Shown one piece after another: positions 55,116 through 64,000 of a stretch of DNA of 64,000 nucleotides. How positions within the stretch are numbered: the first letter of the stretch is position 1; each line of letters opens with the position of its first letter. The stretch lies in NCBI GenBank assembly GCA_905221605.1, contig CAJNDS010002433.1:1-64000 (forward strand). The letters are read 5' to 3'. Position numbers and translations under genes: made by a program. Source of the DNA: Symbiodinium natans. Taxonomy: Eukaryota > Sar > Dinophyceae > Suessiales > Symbiodiniaceae. A model generated the notes under the pieces. The model had not been told where the DNA came from. It worked only from the letters and a program-made list of their open reading frames with translations, and searched no databases.

Positions 55116-56121
55116 TTTATGAGCCTCCGGCTCAAGCCGCCGACCCCGCTGGAGCATAGTTGAAAGGTTTAAACGCGCTCGTCAGCTCGGGGGGTGATTG
55201 CTTGGGGGTAGGGGGTAGCACCAGGACCCAAACAGGAGCTGAAGCCAGCTTGAAAGGGTAGGGGGGGGGTTTGGGGGGGGGGGGGGGGGTTGCCCGTCTT
55301 CGGGTCTGTGTTTGGTGTGTTGTGGAATTTCGGATTCGGGAGGCGATATGTCATCCTCGCAACTGAGGCGATGACAAAGCGCGGTGAGCCTGTTTCGTAC
55401 GGCCCCGTGACTTGGCGTGACTGTTGCTGTTGATTGGTGTCAGTTTTGGCTGAGATATTCTCTTCTCTTTTGGTTGGCGACATGCCATCCCATGGCTGCT
55501 CCTGTTATCCGACTTGCTTCAGGAGAACCCGCCACCGCCGGGGCCGGTCGTCTGGGCCTTTCGTGTCATTATTTGTTTTCTTCGTGAGTGTTTTGTTTTT
55601 TTTTACTGCGCGCTTCTTCGAGGAAACCGATAGTGATGATGAGGCGGGGTAGTTGGTACCATTGGTTTGGACTGGTTGTGGCTTGGTGTGTTTTCTTATC
55701 AGTATTGGAAGGTCCCAGGCACGTGGCCTGAAAACGATGCCTGTGACTTATATGTTGTTTTGCAACAGTTTTACATGTACTTAGTTGTTCCTGGTATTCT
55801 TGATGCTTGTTTGTTCTGAGGCCACGCGGCACGATGGTATGTTGGCCGCGTCTCGACTTCGTAGTCCTTTGTGCTGCCTTTTGTTTTTCCCTGTACGTGG
55901 TGTTGCGTCTAAGGAGCAGCTGGCATAACTACTTCGATTTCAGCGAAGAAGAGGCTTGGCGCTGTTGTCTTGTGTGGTGTTCTGGCATTCTGTTCTTGCT
56001 GGTTCTTGAGGCCATACCCGTCGAGCTGATGGCCATGCCCAGCATCGTGTTTTGCCTGGATTATTGTTCGTTCTGTCTTGGTGTTTCGTGTTTGTTTGTA
56101 TGTTGGCGATGTTGGTTTCAG

Positions 56122-57043
56122 GAAGTGCCGACTGGCAGTGGCGATGTCCCAGCTCTTTGGCCTGCATTTTTCTTTTGCTTTCCGTTTGTGTTTTTGTCGT
56201 GGTGGGTCTTTTTCTGATCTTTTTGTTTTCTTAGGTGGTCATTGACTTGACCGGGGTGGACGTCAAGGAGGACTTCAATTTCGTGGTTGTGGGGAGTTGG
56301 TAGGGTTTCTTGACTCTGCAGGAAGCAGACGACCATGAGATGGCCGAGTTTTGGGCAAGTGTCGTTCCCGAGGCAGTTGGTCTTCCATCTCTGTGTTGGG
56401 GGGGGGGGGGGGCGTGTTTCGTTGTTCTGAACTGAGGTGGAGGACGAAGACGGAATGCCACTTGCCGAGCACGAGGCCCCGCGCAAGCGGAGGCCGTTTT
56501 CATGTGTTATAATCTCACACATATGTTTTTGCTTCTTTTTCTGTTGGGAGGGGGGGGCTTGTTGGGCGTTGAAGCCCGGTAAGTTGAGTTGTAGTCTTGA
56601 AGTGTTTCTGTACTTTCCTGGGCAGGAAGGCGGTCAACGACAAATCGTGGCTTCCGTGTGGTATTTGCACACAGTGCAAGTTGACCACGATGCGAGGCTG
56701 GGATTCCAGTCTTGTGTTCTTGTTGGTCTTTTCTACGTCTTTCGTACTCTTTTACTTGTTTTTGTCGCTTGCTCTGATAGGTCACTACGAGCGGAGTGAC
56801 CGTTGCGAGACAAAGGTCCCGCGCAACGCGGCTACGTTAGCCTTGCGGAGGTCCCAGCTCAAGGAGAGAGCGCGGATATCCGCAGCCGCGAAGGCCAAGG
56901 CAAAGGCCAAGGCCAAATATTTTTTCCGGCGGCCAAACCAAAAGGTTTGGAATGCCACAGGGCATCATGCCAATAATTCAATGCAGAAGCCGGAGGATGA
57001 CGACGATGTGCAGGACCCCGACGCCAGGGGCTCCGACGAGTGA
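56122..57043 (+). CDS. Multi-exon gene, 3' part resolved; unknown product
   Basis: Proposed exons 56122-56163, 56235-56282, 56322-56372, 56437-56492, 56626-56696 and 56781-57043 join in phase to 176 residues and a TGA stop. The translation runs EVPTGSGDVPALWP, VVIDLTGVDVKEDFNF, EADDHEMAEFWASVVPE, VEDEDGMPLAEHEAPRKRR, then a CGICTQC zinc-type pair, a basic helix with repeated KAKA, and an acidic tail DDDDVQDPDARGSDE. Introns are 39-133 bp, pyrimidine-rich, with GT or GC donors. Upstream exons probably continue to about 55510 (ENPPPPGPVVWAF and EEAWRCC-like pieces) but I could not fix them. Basic-plus-acidic composition suggests a nuclear or RNA-binding protein; that is inference. Confidence 0.5.
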
Positions 57044-57279
57044 GTTTTTTTGGTGCCATTTATTCTTTGTCAATTGGCCATAACATACAACTTAAAAACA
57101 TGTACATACATACTAATGTATTCTATACATATACACTTCTACATACACACATACATCAACGTCATCGTCCTTTTTTCAATCTTTGAGCCATTTGATGTGC
57201 TCACCACATTTGAACAATTTGTCCAGTTTCACAAGGCTGCCTTGAGTGGTGCCATTTAAAGCTGACTATATCCCTAAAC

Positions 57280-57355
57280 CCTAAACCCGAAACCCTAAAC
57301 CCTAAACTCTAAACCCAAAACCCTAAACCCTGAACCCTAACCCCAAACCCTAAAC
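57280..57355. repeat. CCCTAAA tract
   Basis: The last tract before a 6-kb stretch without telomere-like repeat. Confidence 0.85.
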
Positions 57356-57406
57356 TTGTTTCACCTTTTTGCACTGCGTGCACGTCGGCCGAAGAGATTT
57401 TCTTAT

Positions 57407-57974
57407 GAAGTTCTTCCGAGGTGAGAAGCTCCATCCCCGAAGTATTGCGTTACATTTTTTAGGTTCTTCTCGTAAGCTGTATTTGTTTTCCTGAGGTTTG
57501 CGTGGGATTTGTTGTTTTAGATTTTCCATGTGGGTTTGGGGTTTTTCATCTCGGAAGAACTTCTCGCGGGGCGCGGCCTTTTCAAGGAGTTCACGAATTT
57601 AGTGTTTAATCGCAAAAGTAAAATCATACTTAATTCGTGAACTCCTTATTAGGTAAGCCGAGGGGGGAGTTGCACGGGCGGGACTTCGTCCCCGGATGCC
57701 GCAGTGTAACTCCTCCCTCGGAGGGTTCCGTTCTTTTGACCATGCCCAATTCCCTTTAAGTGTTGCGTATGTAGATGAAGCAGGTATCGGGTTAGTTTGT
57801 GTGAATTCGATGGTTGAAGATTAGGGAGGGGGTTAAAGGGAATTGGTGCATTTGAGATCCACTTTCACGGGCCTAGCCCCTTTGCTCATCTTTTTCGTAT
57901 GTATTGTTCATCTAGTCGTAGCTCATGGGCACGTGCACTTTCAGTCATTGGTCAAATTAGATGAGCAAATGGGG
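57407..57974. other. Five consecutive inverted repeats (structured, non-coding)
   Basis: Arms: 57407-57420/57550-57563 (14 bp perfect); 57584-57599/57632-57647 (16 bp perfect, AAGGAGTTCACGAATT); 57658-57675/57704-57721 (18 pairs if two G-U are allowed, with an inner GGGACttcGTCCC hairpin); 57746-57759/57833-57846 (14 bp perfect); 57877-57891/57959-57974 (15 pairs, one bulge). They follow one another without overlap and leave short gaps. There is no ORF and no telomere-like repeat. It may be a structured RNA, stacked small hairpin elements, or organelle-derived DNA. Confidence 0.7.
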
Positions 57975-58187
57975 TCGTTGACTACTGCGGGTCTGGCCCT
58001 TAAATTAGCCCCCCGGCTGTAGTGTGTTTAATTGTTTTTTAAGGCTGCTTTCTTTAGCGCCGTAATCTGTTTTTGCAATTTTATAAGGCTGCCCTTCGAG
58101 CGCATTTTCTCCGCACGCGTGTAAAATAAAGGGGAGGGAGCGTCGGGCGAGCGTGATTGGTTTCTGTTGGTGTGTGTGAGAGAGAGA

Positions 58188-58199
58188 GAAGGAAACAGA

Positions 58200-58233
<34 letters not shown>

Positions 58234-58234
58234 C
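58188..58234. repeat. (GA)n microsatellite
   Basis: GAGAGA tract with a few interruptions. Confidence 0.9.
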
Positions 58235-58415
58235 CACACCCATTCTTCCACTGTTTCTCATCCTCTCACTGGTTTCCTTTTTTTTTTTTTTTAATTATCT
58301 TCGTCGCGCACGCATTTGTGGGGCTCGGGCTGGGGCTGGGGATCCGGCTGGATTTGGGGTTGGGGTGGGAGAGGCCTTCAGACGGGGGTCGCGGTTTGGG
58401 ACGCCGCGGCAGCAT

Positions 58416-58431
58416 CCCTCTTTCGAGAGGG
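58416..58431. other. TTCG-loop hairpin, 6-bp stem
   Basis: CCCTCT-TTCG-AGAGGG, perfect; 19 bp before a longer hairpin of the same loop type. Confidence 0.6.
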
Positions 58432-58450
58432 GGGCTGACTGTCCCGGAAC

Positions 58451-58480
58451 GTGTTTTTGTTTCTTCGGAAACAAAAACAC
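58451..58480. other. Perfect 13-bp stem closed by a C(TTCG)G tetraloop
   Basis: GTGTTTTTGTTTC-TTCG-GAAACAAAAACAC. As RNA this is the extra-stable cUUCGg loop. It has no following T run, so a simple terminator is not implied. Confidence 0.75.
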
Positions 58481-58865
58481 GGGCCATAGTCGGGAGAGCC
58501 GTCTGGGATACCGGTAGATTTTATTGAGGCTTGAAAAGGCTTGAAACAAAGCTTTAAAGCACAGGCTTCAGAAACGATTTTTAGGGGACGGGCCTTTTGA
58601 ACATGAGAAAGGGGGGGAAGGGAGAGGAGCAGGGATCGTTGGCAGGTGTTTTTTTGAAAACCGAACGGTGTGTGTGATTGATGCTGAGGAGCCCTCATTG
58701 TCTGCAGATTTGCCTGTTGCTTGGTTGTAGTAGGTTCTGGGTTGCTTTGTAAAATCATCGTTGACTGATGCTTGTGTTGCTCTATCGGAGGCAGGGTATC
58801 CCTACAGGGGAAGGACACCTCCTTAACAAAGGTCGCAAGGCGCCATGGCAGCTACCTCCGGGGTG

Positions 58866-59150
58866 GTGGGGTCTGGAGGCTATGTTGGCCCCTCTTAGAG
58901 GGTCTTGGAGGGTATGTTGGCCCTTCTTAAAGGGTTTTGGAGGCTATGTTGGCTCCTCGTTGGAGGGTCTTAGAGGGTCATGGAGGCTATGTTGGCCCCT
59001 CTCAGAGGGTCGGGGAGGCTATGTTGGTTTTCTAGTCGGATAATCTTGGAGGCTATGTTGGCCAATCTTGGCGGGTCTTGGAGGCTATGTTGGTCCCCCT
59101 TAGAGGGTCTTGGAGGCTATGTTGGCCCCTCTTAGAGGGTCTTGGAGGCT
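58866..59150. repeat. ~32-bp minisatellite (GGAGGCTATGTTGGCCCCTC)
   Basis: About eight imperfect copies of GGTCTTGGAGGCTATGTTGG followed by CCCCTCTTAGAG. Confidence 0.85.
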
Positions 59151-59643
59151 TTCCGAATGATAACCGAATAAGGTTCGGAGGGGCCCTTTCCGCCAAAAAA
59201 AGCTCAGGGAGAGCCCCAAAAGGCTCCCAAAAAGGCTCAGAAATGGTCTGGGAGAAGCCCAGCCTGGACGACTTAGGGGAAGCTCTGAGAATTTGGAAGG
59301 TTTTAAGGCTCCGGGAGGTCCCCCTGAACAACCACGTCCGAGAAAGCATGAGCTGGGCTTTGTTTTGTTCTGTGTGTTGATTGTATTTGTGGGTTGAAAG
59401 ACCTGGACATAGACTATAATCGGCAGAGAAGTCCGTCTCCTGTGGCAGGGGGTTCAGAAGTGGAGGCTGGAGATGGGGCTGGGCTGGGACATGGTGGCAG
59501 CATCCCTTTCTGGGAGTGGGCTGACACTTTTTTTTTTGCTGCACCCCAAGGTCGGGGAGCTGTCGTGAGAGTGCTGGACGAAGCCGTTTGTGATCTCACA
59601 CTTACATCACTTGCCTGCGCTATTTGCACCTTCTGTCTCGGCA

Positions 59644-62600
59644 ATGGCTGCTCCTAGCTTCGCCTCCCTTCCGGTGATCGTGGTGTCCAAGGCCTTGTAA
59701 TTGGTTTTTGTGTTGTGACTGCTGGTGATGCTGATGATTTGTGAGGGCCGCTCGAACACGGACAAGAACGATTTCAGCTCGGGCCCTTTGCTGCAGGACT
59801 TATTTTATTTATAAGCACATATGTAAACAGTGTTGATTGCCGCTGCGATTATGTGTTCATTGTGTGCTGGCACAGTTGTGCTGACGATGGGTTGTACGTG
59901 TGTAGGAGTATTTTCCTGAAAACGCCAAGTATGTGGTTGTGCCGAAGGCGGAGGTGCGTCGCTGACAGACTTTGTTTGTTGCTTCCAATTACTCAACATT
60001 TCCCCTGCTGTGAGCACGCAATATAAACATTGGAGTGTTGGTCGGGCTGGCAGCTGCTGATGCTTTCCTTGGTTCGGAGGACTGCGTGTGCCAGCAGATG
60101 TGATTGCCAGGTGTAGACATCCGATGCGTGCTAATCTGAGGTCTTAGCTTGTTCCGATATTCGGCTATTGCTGAAGGTATAAAACAAGTTGAGAAATGAC
60201 TGTGATGAGCAAGCAGATCGCGTGAGGACTTTCCGGGCCTTGGGGAAAGGATCGACTGCCCTTTCATCATCAAGGCCGTTGACGACATTGTCGCCATAAA
60301 CCGGGCTTTCGTAGGCCGGTTTGTTGATTCTTGCTGTTGTGTGGGTGTGGATGAAGCCGGGTAGAGGCATTTCTGTACACTGTAGCAGGTGACAGTATCG
60401 AGGAGAAGGTGTTCCAGAAGTGCACGCCGGCAGATATTCGTCGTGCCATCGAGGTCTTGGCATTTGAGGGTGTGTGTGTGTGGTCTGCCTAAACAATATA
60501 TATATATATATATGCTACCCCCCCCCCCCAGCGACCTACCCTTTTTAGGCCTTTTTAGGCCTTTTTAACAAAAAATAACAAAGAAGGCCCAAAAGTCGCG
60601 TAGTTAATCACCGGGTAATGAAGGACAGTTACTGGGACACCCACCTCACAGACCCCGATAAGCCAGCATTGGAAGAATCTACATTTTGAATCTGAAGCGG
60701 ACAATGCTGTTTTTAGATGTTCAGATCAGTGTTTTTCTATGCAAATTGTGCGTTTCAAGGGCAATTAATGCTTTGTTGAGCAGCTAATTTATTTATACAA
60801 TTGTGTTTGTACGAGGCAAAGTATTAATCAAATAGTGAAACATTTTTCTTGGTTCTATGCGAATTTAGCTACTAGAGTAATTATTAAGCAAAGAGCCCAA
60901 TTTGACTCAAGTGAATACTGTTTAAAGGAGCATACCCAACCAAGATACGAAATAAACACCATTCTCAACCAATAAATGGCAAAGTGTGCGTTTAAAGTGC
61001 AAATACTGTATTTATACAATTGTGTTTGTACTAGGCAAAGTATGCTCTCTGAAAAGTCCACTGAAATACAATATGTTTACATATTCATGAATCGTCTTTA
61101 TTTTTGAAATAATCATTTTTATGCGAATTTAGCTACTAGAGTAATTATTAAGCAAATAGCCCAATTTGACTCAAGTGAATACCATTTAAAGGACCATACT
61201 CAACCAAAATACGAAAGAGCACAAAATATGGCAAAGTGTGGTTTAAAGGGCAAATCGTGCTTTGTTGAGCAACTAATGCATTGAAACAGTTGTGTTTGTA
61301 CCAGGCAAAGTATTATTGAAGTACTATCTGCAAAGTCAAATGAAACACCTTATGTTTACATATTCATGAAACAACTGTTTTTGAAGTATTCATTCTATGC
61401 GAATTTAACTACTAGAGGAATTCTTAAGCAAATAGCCCAATTTGACTCAAGTGAATACTATTTAAAGGACCATACTCAACCAAATACGAAATAGACACTT
61501 GCGGAAATGGAAACGGTTCTACCTACGTAACAATGAGACAAAGATTGCTGACTACTTACATAACGATGAAACAAAGATGTCTGAAGTATTCAATAAAGAC
61601 CACATATATACTATGCTTGAAAAACGCAACTTGCACAATCAGGCTTAAAAAATGCACAAGAATCCTAGAAAAGTACTTAGTGAAGGCCATACACAAGCAA
61701 ATTCACAAATACATAAAAACATGAGAATCTCTGGTAAAGTTTGGATTATAGGGTTTTGGGGTATTCCTGGACGAGTAGGAGTCACTTTTTACGCAAACAA
61801 TTCTAAGCAATAAATGCTTTTTCTCAAGACAAGTATTGCAAATGCTGCTTCTAGATAATTAATCGCATTTACCAGGCAAATATTATCCATGCGAATTGGG
61901 CTACCAGAGCACCAAGTAATGGCTGAATAAGGTCTACTACACTTGAGTACAACCAAAAGATGCACTAAACACTAGCGGCTCTACTTACGTAATAACGAAA
62001 CAAATAGTTCTGAAGCACTAGAAAGACCACTTGTATACTATTTCTGAAAAGCACAATTAGCATAAGCACACTGAAAAATGTGTAGTTGTTGCCTCGTGAC
62101 CGTGAAGGCGAACCAAAAAGCCAAAATACCAAAACCAAAAAACCAAAAATACCAAAACCAAAAAAACCAAAAAAACCAAAACCAAAAAAACCAAAAATAC
62201 CAAAAAAACCAATTTTCCGGGACTCTTGGAGAAGCCTCATAGGGATTTCCTGAGAGTCCCGGAAAATTTTTTTTGGTGTTTTTGGTTTTTTTGGTTTTGT
62301 TTTTTTGGTTTTTTTTGGTTTTGGTTTTTTTGTTTTTTTTTGGTTTTGGTTTTTTGGGTTTTGGTATTTTTGGTTTTTCTACTGTCCCGTGTATGCGATT
62401 TTAGTTGTATTTTAGTCTACGCCCTAGGAAATACGCTATATTGCACACCGAGTTTGCTTGCAGTGCAGCTGGGTGACTTGAGACAAGGCGAAAAAGGGTA
62501 GGTCACTGGGGGGGGGGGTACCATATATATATATATATACATTGAATGATATTGATTTGGCACATGTTGCAGGCAGGTATGCAACTCCTTCGTTTGCATC

Positions 62601-63565
62601 AGGTTATGGTGCAGGGATTGTTTACTTACGGCGGCCACCTTGCTGGCTTCGTGAGCAGCAATCCGCTGAATTGCCGGCCCCAAGATGCGGCTTGGCAGCA
62701 TGCGATAGTTGGTCACAAAGAGATCTGTGCATTTGGAATCCATTTGCCTTGTTATGTGTGTCTAGTTACCGATGCAGGTCAGGTCATATGCACGGCAGTC
62801 CTGTTTTTTTCCAGGCGTTCAAGACGAGCTTGGTGACCATCATGGACTCCTTGCAGGTGTGTCGTGACACGAAAGTTCCTTTCCTTCATGTGTTTGGTGT
62901 ACACATACCTGCTGATGGATCAGGTTCGTCGTCGAACGAAAGAGCTGGTCTACGACGAGGTCCTTGCGTGCAAGTCAGAGCCTCCTCTGCAATATGTTAT
63001 CTTTTCTGCAATGAGACGGGATGCTCTTTGTGCGAAGGACTGGATTCTGACAAGCCTGGCGTTTGCCGGGGCCGGGTTCAACATCCGGCTTCTCGGCAGT
63101 GATGGCTTTGCGTCAAACTTCTATGTGTATGCACGGGTACTCGGGGATTAACTCACACCTAGATGCTATGTGGTTCTGGCATCGTGTGACAGGTGTGAAT
63201 ACATTGCTGTGGCCGCTGATCATTACAGCGAGGGGGGCCATGGCAATGATGCAGCCAAGCGCAAGGCGAAGGAAGACCAGGCCAACAAAGTCCTCCTCAA
63301 GTGCTTCGGCGTGTCATCCGTGAAGGACGAATCGAAACAAAGGGGTATGGGTGCTTTGTTTGTTGCTCTTGTTCTTCGTTGTTGCTTCTTGTGTGAGCAA
63401 CTTGTCTCAAATTTACAGTTGGTGTTTTGATGCCTCACGAAGGAGACGGGCGGCCGGACTTCCATCAATTGGCAGCGGAGGAAGGGCCGGATCGTGTACC
63501 ACGGATCGGGGAAATTCCTGCCCCGTGACGAAGCCGAGGCACACAGAGTGATTTTCGATGTTTGA
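59644..63565 (+). CDS. 11-exon gene with GT, GC and GA introns; unknown product
   Basis: Proposed exons: 59644-59691, 59746-59796, 59906-59953, 60227-60314, 60389-60469, 62577-62755, 62815-62856, 62924-62959, 63038-63087, 63193-63328, 63443-63565; all phases agree (293 residues). Translation landmarks: MAAPSFASLPVIVVSK, GRSNTDKNDFSSGPLLQ, EYFPENAKYVVVPKAE, RIDCPFIIKAVDDIVAINRA, EEKVFQKCTPADIRRAIEVL, LLRLHQVMVQGLFTYGGHLA, AFKTSLVTIMDSLQ and INWQRRKGRIVYHGSGKF before the TGA. Intron 2 is GA-AG (CAG|GACTTA...GTAG), introns 1, 4 and 9 GC-AG. Intron 5 is 2.1 kb and hosts repeats and a long hairpin. I recognise no domain. The ATG may be internal, since open segments lie upstream (near 59400 and 59551), and the last exon has a competing frame if the donor at 63345 is used. 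Confidence 0.55.
60497..60513. repeat. (TA)n microsatellite at the start of intron 5
   Basis: Eight TA units followed by a run of ten C; a matching G-run plus TA tract lies at 62509-62540 near the other end of the same intron. Confidence 0.85.
60740..61510. repeat. AT-rich ~270-bp tandem repeat, three copies
   Basis: TATGCGAATTTAGCTACTAG and AGCCCAATTTGACTCAAGTG recur at about 60857, 61117 and 61397; a degraded fourth piece starts near 61890. Strongly AT-rich against the GC-rich surroundings. Confidence 0.8.
62100..62395. repeat. Long inverted repeat: (CCAAAA)n arm, CCGGGACTCT core, (TTTTGG)n arm
   Basis: AATTTTCCGGGACTCT (62211-62226) and AGAGTCCCGGAAAATT (62253-62268) are perfect complements around a 26-base loop. 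The stem then continues outward as CCAAAAA repeats on the left and TTTTTGG repeats on the right, roughly 120 bases each. The Phe/Trp-rich and Phe/Gly-rich ORFs are artefacts. Confidence 0.85.
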
Positions 63566-63689
63566 GATGATCGGGTCAATCATCTGCAGCTCGCTTGCAG
63601 GAGGCAGACCTGGACGGGGGGTGGGGGGTAGGGGGGGGTGGGAAAGAGGGAGGTTTTCACCTCCTTTTCCCATCCAACACGCCGCCGAA

Positions 63690-63780
63690 ATCGGCCCTAA
63701 ACCCTAAACCTAAACCCTAAACCCTAAACCCTAAGCCCGAAACCTTAAGCCCTAAGCCCGAAGCCCTGAAACCCTGAAGT
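63690..63780. repeat. CCCTAAA tract at the right end
   Basis: Telomere-like units resume after the spliced gene, decaying into GCCCTAA and CCCGAA forms. Confidence 0.85.
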
Positions 63781-63847
63781 AGACCCTCGACTCTACACTG
63801 CAGAGTGCAGTTTTGGTTTCGGGGCTGAGTATCAAGGGCAAGAGGGC

Positions 63848-63916
63848 GTACAGGATTCAACCAGACCTCCCTTCTCCAGACGTACAGGATTTAACCAGAC
63901 CTCCCTTCTCCAGAAG
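63848..63916. repeat. 33-bp tandem duplication
   Basis: GTACAGGATT(C/T)AACCAGACC followed by TCCCTTCTCCAGA occurs twice head to tail with one difference. Confidence 0.85.
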
Positions 63917-64000
63917 GTTTTGAGGTTTGGGGTTGGTGCAGGTTGTGGGTTCCTGCCCTGAATTAAACCCTAAATTCCGAACCCAAAGCCCTGAAGCCAA

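Noticed and set aside
55807-56217. 136-codon hydrophobic ORF
   Set aside because: It runs through T-rich introns of the spliced gene; exon phases support a different frame.
62226-62501. Phe/Trp-rich ORF and its mirror
   Set aside because: Translation of the TTTTGG arm of the long inverted repeat.

Overview
This window looks like nuclear DNA of a dinoflagellate alga, most like the Symbiodinium group. The signs are: very short exons joined by introns with GT, GC and GA donors; thousands of bases of interstitial TTTAGGG/CCCTAAA (plant/algal-type telomere) repeat; a Ty1/copia element with KGKGKG-rich Gag; a decayed dinoflagellate-style tyrosine recombinase; and short matches to the 3' end of the dinoflagellate spliced leader. 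Nothing looks bacterial: there are no operons, Shine-Dalgarno sites or CRISPR arrays. The species call is inference.

Layout. 1-3.2 kb: three abutting plus-strand ORFs in successive frames carry C2H2-like and RanBP2-like zinc fingers, a SWIM-like motif and a phospholipase-D-type HxK...GSxN motif; probably one broken or spliced gene, 5'-truncated by the window edge. 3.2-6.0 kb: non-coding, with a TAG microsatellite. 6.0-15.5 kb: a complete, young copia retrotransposon on the minus strand (two nearly identical LTRs, perfect 5-bp target duplication TCTAG, PBS, purine tract, one 2829-codon Gag-PR-IN-RT-RH ORF). It also has a C-terminal methyltransferase-like extension and a 467-codon ORF nested in another frame. 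15.5-23.6 kb: little recognisable coding; a tyrosine-recombinase pseudogene, a CTGGTC minisatellite and a ~120-bp satellite. 23.6-31.9 kb: first telomere-like tracts, long trinucleotide arrays around a small minus-strand coding fragment, and a palindromic TTTGAGGCC repeat field.

31.9-57.0 kb is the surprise. Between blocks of telomere-like repeat lie short, GC-rich, splice-bounded exons on the plus strand. I could join 13 of them (31,920-39,221) into a 289-residue frame with a signal anchor, a sulfotransferase P-loop (GRSGSST) and a 3'-phosphate-binding R...S motif. I could join 15 more (40,429-51,250) into a frame of about 325 residues with a signal peptide and no family I recognise. More exons follow at 53-55 kb (frame unresolved), 56.1-57.0 kb (six exons) and 59.6-63.6 kb (eleven exons, one intron of 2.1 kb). 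The telomere-like DNA is thus mostly intron and intergenic filler, together with small hairpin (MITE-like) elements.

57.4-58.5 kb carries a run of five consecutive inverted repeats and two TTCG-loop hairpins that no gene explains. All exon models were made by eye from splice-site phase and protein sense; none is backed by transcript data.
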